Shown: in pieces, positions 24,401 through 35,765 of the stretch
Layout of the letters: every line of letters begins with the position of its first letter
Position numbering within the stretch: position 1 is the stretch's first letter
Source of the DNA: Parelaphostrongylus tenuis
Lineage: Eukaryota; Nematoda; Chromadorea; Rhabditida; Metastrongylidae
Direction of reading: 5' to 3'
Length of the DNA stretch: 64,000 bases
Assembly: GCA_019055375.1 (NCBI GenBank)
Contig: JAHQIW010006128.1
Span: forward strand, 62,001-126,000
Position numbers and translations under genes: made by a program
Notes under the pieces: generated by a model
Database searches by the model: none
Told to the model about the DNA's origin: nothing
What the model saw: the letters and a program-made list of their open reading frames with translations, nothing else

Positions 24401-26195
24401 AAAGCACTTCGAGTGGCTAGACGTACGTTTTGGCTTTGATGTCAAGCCTCATCACTAACCTATGTCTTTCGATTCAATCAAACCCCACATATAAAAGCAT
24501 CAGCGGCGAAGCATTACATTGAACGCCAGGTGAAGAGATTACTTGACATTTAGGGACAGTCTATGATGTCGATCAGTTTAAGATTTTTCTATGTCATGAT
24601 TATCATAGCCTAAAAAAGTGTTGTCTTACAATTCACTACTTCTTGATACCGAAGGTAGATCCATGGGCTAGCAACGGACCCAACGCTCAAGTTCCGTCAA
24701 ACTCATTGCATCAACTACTGTGAAAGCCTCTTTTAAAAAGCGTGCACCGTGAAAGATAAACTCGAATCAGGCTTTTGCGACATCGTCGAAAGAATTGCGA
24801 TAAAAGTTGGATTGTGTTATCACTCTAAGGATCTACGTTTCGTATCAAAGAATAGTGAACTGCTACACAGTTGAGTGTTTCTTTTAGCTATAATAATTGC
24901 ATTACAGAAGAACCTTCATTGATTATCGACACAGAAAGTAACACCAAAGAATTCGATGTGGAATGTGATTGTAAGGGTCTGATCCAACGCCCTTCCTTCA
25001 CGTGGCCTGCATCACTAACCACTCGGTACTACGAACTGCTTGAGGTGAGGGGTGGTCGGGATGCTAGCTTCGTGCGCCTGTCGTACCGAAGGTGTCAATG
25101 ATTACCTCCTTATAGATGCGAGAATGTTTCTCTTGAGAAGTAGGTGACCTGCAGACTGTGATCGGCGAAGGGGGGCAGGAATGGTATTGTCTTCATGTGC
25201 TATGTTGTCCTATATACCGACAGTACTTGTGTTTCGCTGTTACTACAAGTACATTCTTCTCAGCTCGGTTCATGCTACACCATCGGTTCCGGTGCTATTA
25301 TCATATGCCACAGTCTGCTCTTATTCAATCATTAGCAACAGCACTGTTCCATTACTGAGTTCAAAACGAATGAGCAAACTCGTTCGAAAACTGCTTTTTC
25401 ATGGTAATGAACAGCGTTACTAAAGCTGCAGCATCGCCTCCTCATGAAAGAGTAAATGGAAAAATTGAGATCAGTATTGATATAGTCCTATGCTTCAAAT
25501 GCCATAATGTTCCTAATTTTTTGCATGTGCAAATTTACACCACAAAACGAAATCTGAGATGTAGTCTTTCTTTCATACCACATAGTCAAAAGTTATACGA
25601 ACGACCATGCGAGCCGATGAACAATTAGATCTTACCGCATTCACATTATATTCCACTTGGCTGCTGTTCGGACGATCTTCCTTGAAATAGTCGATGTTAT
25701 AGGTGTCTGGGCGATTTTCCATGAAGTAGGCGGTTGAATAGCTCTTTAGAACTTCGCAGTATGAGGATTCAAGAAAGGCTGCAGAAAACAAGGCAATTTA
25801 GTATATTAAAATTTCAAAAATCTAAAGAATTGTGAGTGATATAATATTTATTTGTGGTAGATTTACAGAGTTCTTATGTAAATAGCTTTCTAAGGTATCT
25901 TACGCTTTTCAGCAGCTAGTTTTGATAGGCACTGTTCGATTTCAGGAGCTAATCGACTGGTTTGAAGTGGTTTCACTTGGGCATCATGAGATATACTAGA
26001 ATAATCACAATCGAACAAAGATTTGAAAGATGGTTTTTTTCCCGAGACCCTCACCTGCACGACATCTTGCTGCGCCGTTGGGAAGCCACAATCTGACATT
26101 TCAGAGCCAATGTATTCCTTCTTCGTTTTCGATCCGTTTGCACAGTAATAGCTTTTGATATATGGACGACCATCCATAATGGTGGAATGAATCAC
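18470..26195 (-). CDS. SEY-family gene 2
   Basis: Minus-strand gene with exons 26195-25904 (5' end uncertain), 25778-25636, a doubtful one at 22996, 22841-22667, 22578-22445 and 18577-18470. Phase is consistent: AAG C|GTAAGA joins CTGCAG|CC TTT; 22841 starts in phase 0 with YSEYIGIPNDLY and ends AAT G|GTGAGT, joined at ATTCAG|AT; the next exon ends in phase 0 and the last reads SSMIGNAF ... SEYQLEDLNDL to a stop at 18470. The layout matches gene 1 exon by exon at the 3' end and the pair at 34.1-34.5 kb at the 5' end. The product is hydrophilic with no recognised domain. The last intron (3.9 kb) holds a 1.08-kb foldback element. Links between 25.6 and 22.8 kb are unresolved. Confidence 0.55.
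19170..19370. mobile_element. Foldback element, family F4
   Basis: Arms TGTGGTCTGTTTATAGGCTC with TTGTACAGCCCGATAC and, inverted, GGGCTGTACAATAGCCCATA with AATAGGCCACATTGACATG. Same family as 35766-36215. The flank CAAATAATAATCATCAGA is shared with 36200. Confidence 0.7.
20047..21130. mobile_element. Foldback (TIR) element, family F1
   Basis: The left end (20047-20098, with ATTCTTTTCAGTTATAATGG) is the inverted repeat of the right end (21075-21130, complement ATTCTTTTCAGTTATAAGGG). A second inverted pair lies inside: 20320-20440 against 20745-20860, including GATTGATTCACATGC. It has no coding capacity. Related single-orientation copies lie at 12550-13440, 48590-49500 and 55400-56230. It sits in the last intron of SEY gene 2. 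Confidence 0.75.
21299..21532 (-). CDS. Possible C-terminal exon with hydrophobic tail
   Basis: A minus frame ending MQAVLLVTVLFTSLFFL and a stop. The tail resembles a C-terminal membrane or GPI-signal segment, preceded by a basic WHGKRSVDECEKQ. It lies in the large last intron of SEY gene 2, with no identified partner exon. Confidence 0.2.
   Translation of the reverse strand: MVKAHCTLTDSKLLHMITQMVVVLKVSPLLNVLAWHGKRSVDECEKQTQRPIDTTPPALGMQAVLLVTVLFTSLFFL
24255..24335 (+). repeat. tRNA-like SINE
   Basis: TATGCTGAGTGGTTAGTGG resembles box A, and GCTGGTTTGATACTCTAC box B, 40 bp apart as in tRNA promoters. There is no tRNA 3' arm, so it is a SINE or a tRNA fossil. Confidence 0.5.
24985..25070 (-). 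repeat. tRNA-like SINE
   Basis: The complement reads ACCGAGTGGTTAGTGATGC (box A) and GCGTTGGATCAGACCC (box B). This explains the plus frame 24871-25101, which is not a gene. Confidence 0.5.
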
Positions 26196-26374
26196 TTACG
26201 AATGGAAAGCACCTTGCTAATTAGCTTTTTATAGTGCTGATTGCTGAAGCGGATATCGTTTATCGACTTCGTTTATATATCCAAACTTTTTATTGCCATT
26301 TTCAAAATGTCGGTTGACTGCCTTGATCGACATAAATGTGGAAATGAATCTTACTTTGTTAAAGAGCATGTGAC

Positions 26375-26660
26375 GCAGTGCTCAGAAGTGCTATGCGTCG
26401 CACACGTTTGATAGCTCGATCTCGCGCTCATGGATCGCCAAGCCATCCATCCCTCCGAAGTGTGTAAATTGGTACCAGATTGATCTCATTCTTGTCTGAG
26501 AGGATAAGGAACGGCGACTCGATACAGCGGGAGACCACCGCGAGTCATTGTAATGGCCAGATATGCATTTATTCACCTTAATACCGAAAACGGCCCTCGT
26601 CGCACACCGCGTGTGCGGCGGGGAGGCGCGGCGGCGCGACGGGGAGGAGTCTGTGCTATC
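26375..26660 (+). repeat. Dispersed repeat R2, with GC-rich patch
   Basis: ACGCAGTGCTCAGAAGTGCT and CGTCGCACACG recur at 54810-54845 and, weaker, 15815. The part from 26440 to 26580 (AAGCCATCCATCCCTCCGAA) matches 620-765. It ends in a patch of about 45 bp (26615-26655), almost all G and C, unlike its surroundings. The 121-codon minus frame here is a by-product. Confidence 0.6.
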
Positions 26661-27569
26661 AGCTTTGTGATGGAAGTATGGTAGTTTGTTTGATAATCTG
26701 AGGTACTGAGGGGATATTGCGTGATGAAATGATGAAATATAACAAGAGATCTTCAAAAAAAGTTTTATATTTCAAGAAAATACCCATGTATCAAAAAATC
26801 ATCCGAGTTTTTAACGGGAAAAGCATATTCTGATAAGAAACTTATTTTCAGCTGCTATATGACTTCAATTCTGTACTTTTTACCCATGCTTTCTATCTTC
26901 CACTATGTTCGCTTTGTCAAAACACTTCTATAGCCCGTTCTACAATGAAAAAGGACACGTTTTACACTTAGAGTTCGCTTTTCATCAACTTCACAAGCTA
27001 TTTCTTGGCATTACAAGGTAAACTTTTGATTCCAAGATAACTATCGGTTCAGAATAAAATTGTGATACAAAATAAAGAATTGTTATGAAAAAGGTTTCTA
27101 TAAATGGTTTATGGTAAAGAGAATGCTCAAACATTGAAAAAATCTTCTAGTTTCAACGAAAAAACCGCTTCCTACAAGGAAAATATTCTTTTCTGATCCC
27201 ATGTGAAATTTTTCCTGATTTATTGGTATTTTAATAGACATTCGATAACCTGAATAACGCCGCTCAGATAGCAAGCCTGGTTCGTGAAGGAACCGCATTA
27301 CTACATTATACTAAGGGAGAAGATTGACGTTTCGCTCTCACAAAGCGTTGTTTCAACTTCACAATGAATTTTTTTACCATCTTTCCTGGCCATAAACTTT
27401 GACTGTATGCAAAGTTTATTGCTAGGAAAGATAGTTCATCGTCAGAGAGATTTCTATAAAAATATTTCCAGTAGAAACAGCTTTAGTTATTTGAAATCTT
27501 CTCTGAACAAATCACGAAGCTAACAACGAGCGAAATGCTCTCACCATCTATTAGTACTTTTGAGAAATA

Positions 27570-28080
27570 ATGATAGAGCAGCTATGGTCAGTCTGGTCCA
27601 CCAGCGACTTTCTCCCATTGTACATTTCGACGACTTCAAACTTGTCCGCGCAGGGATTTTTGGCAGTGCCGTGAGCTGTTGAAAGCACTGTGACGTCTCT
27701 TCTGTTCATGAATCACAGAACTATAACGCCATTTCGATTCTACATGGCTTTCCACTCCCCCTTGCGCACTTTCCTTCCATGATCTCCTTAGGCAAGCCTT
27801 TCCTGCTCTTTCTCCATGTTCCAATAAAGTATGTAATGCTTTGCAGCAGACTTTCAGCTAAAGCGACGCTGGAGTACCATTTATCGGCAAAGAGGTGCCT
27901 TCTTTCATTCAGAGATCCATCTTTAAATTCTTCACCACAAAATCTGCAAGTGGCTCGTTCGGTGTCAGGTTTGCACCAGCACCTATGTAACGATCGTTTT
28001 GAAGGTGTACCCGCCTCCACCACAAAGTTTAAATCGCTTTATTCTATAACTGCTTCGTTTGTAAGATGCATACAAGAGGA
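27570..28080 (-). mobile_element. piggyBac-like transposase relic
   Basis: Minus-strand frames match the C-terminal half of a piggyBac (DDE_Tnp_1_7) transposase. The segment RRHLFADKWYSSVALAESLL, where FxDNW(F/Y)(T/S)S is usual, is followed by TYFIGTWRKSRKGLPKE, then after a frameshift NGVIVL and FMNRRDVTVLSTAH, then FEVVEMYNGRKSLVDQTD. The last part would correspond to the region around the third catalytic Asp. Frameshifts and an in-frame stop show it is dead. Ends and TTAA target sites are not visible. It lies upstream of gene 2 on the same strand. Confidence 0.72.
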
Positions 28081-28089
28081 ATTTAATTC

Positions 28090-30330
28090 GTCTTCTGAAT
28101 GGCACCATTAAGTCATCGATACACACGTCTTCTTTAATTTGATCGGACAAAGGATGCTTTTGTACTAGAAGCAGACCTCTACCAAAGTACTCATAGAATT
28201 ACCACCACCATATTAGAGCAGGGTTTTTTTAGGATATCAAAAAGCTACGTTCAAAAAGCACTCAGCACAATAGTTAGAAGAGTTGTTAGATGCTGAAACC
28301 GCAGTCAAATTATCACAAGAATCTAGTCACTTTTGAGGATGTTTTCTGCTATACAATGAGATAAACAGCAATGCTGGTCCACACAAGATGTCATGGGGAT
28401 CAAATTGGATATCGAAGCACGTGGATAGATCTTCATTCCTACGTCATGCAAGTGGCTGTCTTTTCAAACTCATATAGCTAATTCTAAACTTTTCCCTTCA
28501 AACGAAGTTGACTGTTTCTAAACCAAATGACAACTGTGAACAGTGGTTCCGTGGCAAATTACGGTGTGCTCTCGATTGAAGCAATTTGGTAGGAGGTAGT
28601 GGAAAGTTATTCATATTTTTGATATTTGTACTGTCTCAATAAGATCTTACAGCTCATTCTAAACAACTGGCATCAAACCTAAGGGTTAAAGGAAGAAGAA
28701 CCCGGTGTAGGTTAATTTGATGAATGCAACATAATACGTTGCGGAAAAAGTTCTGAGAAAATGCTTGAAACTTTTTTGGGTGTCGTCCATTTTCTGTGCT
28801 TTTGAGCTCATTTAGAAGCCCGTCTTCTCCCGCGTTAATTAATATATGATTTATCTACTTATTCCAAGGCGTAGTTGACAAGCGAGCAAGTTAGGTTGCT
28901 GATGATGCACGAATGGCAGTTGGGTTCATATGCAACGATGGCAAGTGAATGCATCAATCTGGCTTGGTAATCTCTTGGAATCTTGAAATAAGTAGATAAA
29001 TTACATGCCAATCAACGTGGAAGAAGACGGGCTATCCAGAACACAAAAAATGGCCGATACCCCAAAAAGTTACAAACATTTTCTCGGAGCTTTTCCCCAA
29101 CCTATTATATTCGATTCTATCAAATCTAGACGTGCCTGGACTGTACATATTGTCTTAACAGAGACATCTGAGATTCTATCAATGAATCAAGTCAGCGTTT
29201 TCTTTTTGATTATACTTTTAATAATTTCAACAATTTGGACGAATGGATGATTTGGTTGGCCTACTGAATGGAAGCGAATCTACGGTCATATACGCCTGTC
29301 AAAACGCCTCAAACCAAGGCTCTGTAGATACCCATGGCAGTAAAAAATGGTCAGAATAATTCTTCAACGCTCTCACATTCTTATGGGATAATTCATAAGA
29401 AATCTTGACATTTTGTAGAACTTTTACTCTTGCATTTCAAATCCACCTTAAAAGTTGCAATAAAGTCTAGTATTTTTCTTCATCCATTTCTTCATGTTTA
29501 TATCAGATATATCATTCTATTTTTTAGCAATAATAAGGAGGAAGTTACTAGTACTCTCTAGGAATGTAGAATGCTAAGTTTGTTCTACAGGCTTAAGCAA
29601 CGAAGAAAATATGATTGATTGTTTATGCCGAGGTAAGAGGATAATCGGTTTACATTGAAATGGAACCTAACAATTTGTGTCATGAACTCCACTGGCGATT
29701 ATGGCTTTTAATGTCGATTTGTGGGTCTTAGATCAGTCCGGTGCCTGGTGATTGCTGATAGCCTCCGATTAGGTTGACGCACAATTTGGGAAAAGACAGA
29801 GCAAGGATGCCTTAATGGTATCGTGACCAGCTCGCATTAAAATGGAAAGTCTTATTGGCAGTTGCAGTTCATGACAGAAAAACACTAGTTTCCAAGTTTT
29901 TTTTTCTTGTATCTTAGCACTCGTATGTTTATATTTCACATTGTACACTGTGATTAAATCAAAAATTAGGCAGTAAAAGCAGTATATATGCAATAAATAG
30001 GGATCTAAAATTTTGATACATCTTCGCTAGCAGATGTCTTTGAGTTTATACATAACTAGACCGAACATTCATAACAGAGTGAGTGAAATCTCCCTAATCG
30101 GCATTTTATGATTTCAAGATGAAAATATCATTTGTTTAACTCGTAGTTTTTGAGATCGGTCGTTCGTGTGGTTTGATACTTTGTCTTCGTTTCTGTTTAA
30201 AGTGAAAAGTCGTAAAGGAAAAGCTTTTATAATGAAGCCACATCAGAAATAAGTTCTATAGTTACTGGTCGAGTTTATTGAATTGCGAACAATTGATTTC
30301 GATTGACCGGTGATTGATCCTTTGCTACAA
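28090..30330. other. No gene recognised
   Basis: Spacer between the piggyBac relic and SEY gene 1. The plus frame 29005-29250 ends with a signal-like MNQVSVFFLIILLIISTIW immediately followed by a stop, probably chance. Confidence 0.45.
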
Positions 30331-30335
30331 ACACA

Positions 30336-31341
30336 TCAATGCGCATCAATACATAAAACAAGATCATTGAGATCTTTGAGATGGTACTCCGAAATCTGTG
30401 GTCGTCCAACAGGATCGAACGCATTTCCAATCGAAGAGTACTGGAACAAAAGTATTTTTTCACTTGCTACCATCTTTCACTTGTTTTTTTCTTAGACGAA
30501 ACCTCTGTCTTGTTCATTGAGTTGTGCACAAAATTCCAACTACACTGGGTGATAAGTGATAAGCTATAGTTAAGACGAGCTGTGATGAGATTTTTTATTC
30601 CGATAAGTTCTTACCTGTTTACAGTAAGGTGCCTCAAATAGGCAACTATGAGGGTTGAAAATCTCATCTGACTGCGTATTATATTTGAAATGTGAAAGAT
30701 ATGCAGGAGTTTCCACAGCTGTGTTGCATTTCTCAATGTCGAAGCAATTATCTCGAAAAAAAGTGAGTTGATTTGAAAGAAAAATAGAGACCAAAGCTTT
30801 TTTCACTGGTTTTTTCATTAACATACTTTCACCGAGCCCATCATCTTTAGCAGTTTCTGTTGATAACTGCTTTGTGACGTCGATAGCAACAGAACCAACG
30901 CTTCCAACATTGTAGGTATCGGTTGCTGGCGTCTCCATCGTAACACTCTGGTCATTACATACCGTGTTGCGCCAGTACGCTGGATAGAGATCACTCAGGA
31001 AGCCAACATATTCTGATTGCTGAAGAAATAATTAGATGCTCTGTTGACTTTTGAATTCAGAAGGACAACAGAATTCAAAGTTTTGACACACTTTCAGTTG
31101 TACAGATCCTGGTACCAGTTCTTTTACGGTCTGCTGCTGCTCTCTGATATCGTTCCTTTGAGAACCATTCTAAAGAAAGAGTCAACTACCCGCAACCTAA
31201 CTGAGTTTGAATCCGGCCATTCGCGTTTTTTACGGTTTTATTCTCCGTGAAAATACGACACACCTCAAGTTGTTTAGACTCTGAGTCCAATTTCTTCATG
31301 GTGTGTTGTTGTTCTTTGATATCGTTAGACTGCGTGCCATT
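30336..31341 (-). CDS. SEY-family gene 1
   Basis: Minus-strand gene with exons 31341-31264, 31169-31092, 31019-30827, 30751-30615 and 30440-30336. Acceptors are TTTTTAG, TCTTTAG, TTCTTCAG, TTTTCGAG and GTTCCAG; donors are GTGTGT twice, GTATGT and GTAAGA. Phases agree throughout (0,0,1,0). The first two exons are both exactly 78 nt and related (NGTQSNDIKEQQ, NGSQRNDIREQQ). The third opens QSEYVGFLSDLYPAYW; the last reads YSSIGNAFDP ... SEYHLKDLNDL and stops at 30336. The product is hydrophilic; function is unknown. The 75-nt intron at 30826-30752 is a multiple of three and has no stop, so it could be retained. More 5' exons probably exist, for example near 31475. Confidence 0.62.
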
Positions 31342-31889
31342 CTAAAAAGATTCAATTACCTGCAACCTGACTAAGTTTGAGGCTCGCCAACCACGTTTAC
31401 GATTTTTTCTTGATGTCCGTGGAAAGCAGTAGCCACATGCCCTGCAGTAGCGGGATGTTGTTTATCGGAACCTGAATTCCCAAATGCTACGAATAAAGCA
31501 CATGGAAGTATCAACGAGAAGAAACTTTACTACTTTTAGTCTAACACTGAATTGTAGCACTTAGTTTTAGAGCCTAAGGAGTAGAAGAATAAAGCTTACG
31601 GAGTTAGCTGCTATCTCAAAATATGTATCATACATTCGAGTCCATTCGCGACATTTTGAAAAGGAAAATGAATGCATAATTAGTCCACACGATTTTGTGA
31701 GGCACATTGACATATGAATCTGCTGTTACATTCACCCATACGGATCTAATACCAATTATCTCCTTCGGAGTGATAGAGGGTCTCGTTTGACCAAGGTGTG
31801 GAATTGAAACTACAGTTATTATCTAACACAGTACACTATAACCACTGCACTAAGTGTGTAATCGCCGCATTGAATCGTCTCCTAATTGT

Positions 31890-32440
31890 TTTGGCACTAT
31901 TGTTTTACCCAGTATTTTATTATTCCAAAACAGGTTACTGTCAAAAAGCTGTAGTATGTTAGAAAATGTTTATAGTAGCTTGGACAGACACTTGAAGGCC
32001 GTGTCGCCATGGCCCACAGCTCGCCATCTAAATAAAATGGGCTACCGAAAAGTGATTCCTTGATGGGTACGTCAAGCACTGATCGACCACCTTCCGTTGC
32101 AAAGTCGACTCTCCACATTTCGAAAAAAATTGAGAGGGCCACTGTATCCTATACACCTACAGCTCTGATAGCCCTCCATCGAAATGTCATCTCTCCGCTC
32201 CCTAGAGCATCAGCCTCCCTAAAGCATCAGCGCAAAAGCCCAGCCTCCGACTTTTTTGATTGGTAGCTTTACTCTTTTTGGAAATGATCCAGTTTTTACT
32301 CAGATCAAGCAAATAGCAATCGAACGAACAAAAGTGTCGAGATATAAAAGAGACTACGGGATAGCCCAATAAAGCGTTGAAAATACGATTCAGTCCGGTG
32401 AAAACGATATGATAGCCATACAATTGACAATCGTCTAAAC
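31890..32440 (+). repeat. Partial third copy of unit A 5' flank
   Basis: The bases at 31905-32190 align with 38395-38670, and 32330-32370 with 38860-38900, just upstream of peptide exon 1 in unit A. The similarity fades before the position where exon 1 would be, and I see no signal-peptide exon here. Two overlapping open frames in it (31854-32063 and 32060-32266) have no other support. Confidence 0.55.
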
Positions 32441-32564
32441 TCAATTACTAAGATTGGATATGAGTCAAGAGAGTCTTTGAGAAGTTATTGCGTCCAGCTG
32501 CATATTGCCATTGGACAGTGAGCCTGTTCACTGAATCTAGGATTTCAAAGTATTCATTTCTTTT

Positions 32565-33092
32565 TCATTTGCCTAAGATTTCATTATGGGAAACAAAATG
32601 GCAATAATTGTGTGTACCATAATTTGGACGAATTGCGTATAACTCCTTCAGTTCTTTGTCAAGGCGTTTCCATGCGTATTCTGATGCTTTGTAGTTCAAC
32701 TGAAACATCTATTAAGAGAAGCTAAGAAATCATTTTCCTCAATAATTCTGTCAACTTACAACACTACTCTCTGTCATATCTTTCTGGCTCTGAAGCGTTT
32801 CGACTTTCTGGGCAGTTTGTAAGTTTGTTGTACTTTTAATTACAGTTGTTTGATGCTTCAGTAGTGTTTTAGAAGAATAGTGATAGTTTTGTGAAATGTG
32901 TAAGCCTGGGATATCAATTGTTCTTTCGTAAATAAATTGAAACTTTCTCTCTTCGTTTGTTGCTTCCATGAGAAGGTCGGTATCGTACCCCTCGTAGGCA
33001 AATCGCACATGTAATGGCGGGAGCAAATGTGATACTCTAAGCAGCAAATTATATCGTGAGGCGTTACCTTTTATAGGTTTCCCCCAATTCAT
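32565..33092 (-). CDS. SEY-family gene 3, 3' exons
   Basis: Two minus-strand exons: about 33092-32760, ending GTT|GTAAGT in phase 0, and 32699-32565 after GTTTCAG, ending in TGA. The last exon reads LNYKASEYAWKRLDKELKEL and continues through a His/Tyr-rich stretch to the stop. It shares the SEY motif with the other genes but not the IGNAF segment. The larger exon contains a hydrophilic Gln/Lys-rich end. The exact acceptor of the larger exon is not clear, so its upstream limit is the open frame. The exons at 34378-34486 and 34130-34266 could be its 5' part. Confidence 0.5.
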
Positions 33093-33449
33093 AATTTAGG
33101 ATAACTGTTATTCTCCTCGTTGTGAACATCACGCATTCGCGTTGTAAATGTCTACACTACGTTCGCTATACATATCTCTTCTCTATTGCTTTATCTCCAC
33201 AATCAATGAAATGCTATAGACACACTTTTCATTTGATGACTTCATTAGCTTAGGTCTTGAAACATCAGTGAATCGTTGGTCTAGGAAATGGAACTCTGGT
33301 CTGAGACGCTCTAACTTTGAAGATTATTTGAAGTCAAATCTTCTATCAATAACTGTGAACCACTATGCAGTTTTATTGTGCATTATATATTCAAACCTGA
33401 TTTTTTCAACGCCTTGACTTTCAAAACCCAATCCCATTTACGACAGGCG

Positions 33450-33785
33450 ACATTACATCTAGAATTTAAGCTCCCACTAGTTCTTAGTAATGTCCTCGGG
33501 TTTATTTTTTACTGCAAATTCATTTGCTTCTCTGTGATGTTGAACAGTAGCGCCTAGAGATCTCCTAAGTACTAAGAACTATATCACAAGCAAACAACAT
33601 GAATTTGCTCTAAAGATAAATAAACCTGACAACACTATCAAGAACGATGTGGAAGCTTACATTCTAGACGTAATGCTGTATATCTTCGCATTAGGATAGT
33701 TGGATAAACTCGGCGGCACTACTAAGAATTATGTGGAAGCTTATATTCTAGATGTAAAGTTGTGTGTCGTAGTTGGAATTGAAAC
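33450..33785. repeat. Three-arm repeat, family F9
   Basis: The left arm (33452-33515, TACATCTAGAATTTAAGCTC) is the inverted form of 33615-33680 (GTGGAAGCTTACATTCTAGA), and that second arm recurs in direct orientation at 33715-33770 (GTGGAAGCTTATATTCTAGA). Confidence 0.65.
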
Positions 33786-34129
33786 AGTGGAACTTAAAGG
33801 GTAAGAAAATTAGCTGTGCTCAGATTGCGAAATCACGTGGTTGGAGTGTACTGTAACTGCATACTACACAGCTTTGCTCGAGCAAGCCAGTTATGTCGTT
33901 GCGAGTGTTTTGTAAAAATGTTCTTCTGTACTTATATTTCGTATTGTTATGTATCTCAAACCCGCCCTTGTTGCCAAGAGGAGAAAGAGCCTTTTGTGCG
34001 TACTAATTTTTATAACTCAAGCGTTTCCTTGGAAAGTTCTACCATGACCAATATAGTCACTTTTTGAACCGATCCCTCGCTGGTCTAGCATCGCTGAAAG
34101 ACACTTTGATCGTGCCTAGTAGTACTCAC

Positions 34130-34486
34130 TTCAGGAAGAGACTGTCCTGGTGCAAGCGGTTGTTGATTCACACTAAGGTTGGTAGCGTTAGTTTTCGAAT
34201 TTCCATACAGTCTATGAGATTCTCTGGTGTGTTCAGATGAGATGCAGTACGATGATTCGATTAGTCCTAAGAATGGATGTTATAACAATTCAATTATGTC
34301 GTTGTGGGTGTTTTGTGAAGAAGTTTTGCTGCACTTATAGAAAATGCAATATAAAAAAATCTCAAAAACTATCTCACGCTTGCTAGGCTCCACTGGTTTC
34401 AGGGCGGAATAGTGCTCTGGTATTTGTGGTGGAGCGATCAAACGTCGGCATTCCACCGCATCCTGTTCAACGTGACGAAGTGGGAC
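34130..34486 (-). CDS. Two 5' exons of a SEY-family gene
   Basis: Minus-strand exons 34486-34378 (after TTTTTTAG, ending AAG C|GTGAGA) and 34266-34130 (after CATTCTTAG, ending GAA|GTGAGT). They correspond to 25904 and 25778-25636 of gene 2: both pairs split an analogous codon after phase 1, and the second exons open LIESSYC and FLESSYC. The first ends VEPSK where gene 2 has LAAEK. Joined, the second exon ends in phase 0. They could belong to gene 3 or gene 1 downstream; the sequence does not decide. Confidence 0.55.
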
Positions 34487-35039
34487 CTAAAAAAGAATGG
34501 GAGGGTTTGATGAAGAGTTTTGAATTACTGAAGACGTTTATAATTCATTGGACATCGCTTTTGATCTTAATAAATCCACTAACCGATGAAGCAGATGGAA
34601 AGTAAAAGCTTTCAATGAACGTCGAATAGCTCATTGTGAGAAATTACACAGCAATAATGGTGAAACCTAACTGTAAAACCTTTTTATAGCCATAACTGCT
34701 ATCATTGCTAATTGTGAAATAAAACACAGCGCTTATCATTAGGTTCATAGTGAGATAATGTTTAGTAAACTGATAGATGGCAAACTCCTTAGAAAATGGT
34801 AGCTGCTTTTGTACGTGATACAGTAGGAAATAAAAGACTTTGGTACTCGATTCACTCAACCCTGAGGAACTTGGCAAGAAAAAGTGTAGCAATGTACGAC
34901 GATAGCTCAATTAGGCTGAGGTAAAGTCTGCGTTCAGAACAAACATCATTGACTAAGCCCTTAAGATTCCCTTGTTTTGCTGATTCTACAGTGTTACGAT
35001 ATTTTATACATACATCTATGAATATTGAGTAGTAAGTAA

Positions 35040-35147
35040 AACATCCGACCCCATGCTGGAGTTGAACCTACGTTTTATCCATACCGTGATGGGGTATAGG
35101 TACAACGCAGGTTGAATTCTCGCCTGGGTCGAATGTTTTGTGTGCCA
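35040..35147. repeat. Short palindromic tRNA-derived element
   Basis: ACATCCGACCCCATGCTGGA with GTTGAACCTACG pairs with CGCAGGTTGAATTCTCGCC and TGGGTCGAATGT. GCAGGTTGAATTCTCGCC resembles a tRNA box B (GGTTCRANNCC). Confidence 0.6.
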
Positions 35148-35765
35148 CCCAAAATTTTCAGATGTGTACTATTGACTGAATATAAAAAAATTTCGAGCAG
35201 TTTTTCTAATGATCATAAGTATTACGAAATCTACCACCACCGATTGACTTATCAATGTTTCCGTCAGCGACGTCGGCAAGATTGATTTGTTCAATCATCA
35301 AATAACCATTTTTTTGCCCTACACAAGTTACTCGACAGGTTTGATTATTATCAAGTCATATCACTATATTTTCTCTAAGATGTTTTCAAATGCTCATGAG
35401 CATTTGAGCCTGAGCAATCCATTTCACACTCACTAATCGATATATCATTAACTAAAATGGTTGTAGTTAGTTATAAGTTATACAATTTCCTTCGCCATTC
35501 TTGTGCATCGGAGATCCGTCAAAGGAATATTGTAAAATGACTTTCCCTGAATCAGAAGAAGATCAACAACCGAATTTAGGCAGAGCTGCATCCAGACTTT
35601 CCAAACGATTCACTCTGATACAGCGCGTCCTCGTGAGATCTGAAATAGATGAATCTCATTTAGAAATATAGAGATTTTATTTCAAAAACGGTTATTAAAG
35701 TAAGTTTATGAGAGTGTTTTCCTACACGCTAAAAATCAAATATGTCTCACAATTACTATTTGAGA

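Noticed and set aside
24871..25101. 76-codon plus frame
   Set aside because: Most of it is the opposite strand of a tRNA-like SINE.
26391..26756. 121-codon minus frame
   Set aside because: It covers repeat R2 and the GC-rich patch; the matching repeat copies are not open.
29005..29250. Plus frame with a signal-like end
   Set aside because: The hydrophobic segment is followed at once by a stop and there is no donor, so it cannot lead into a mature protein.
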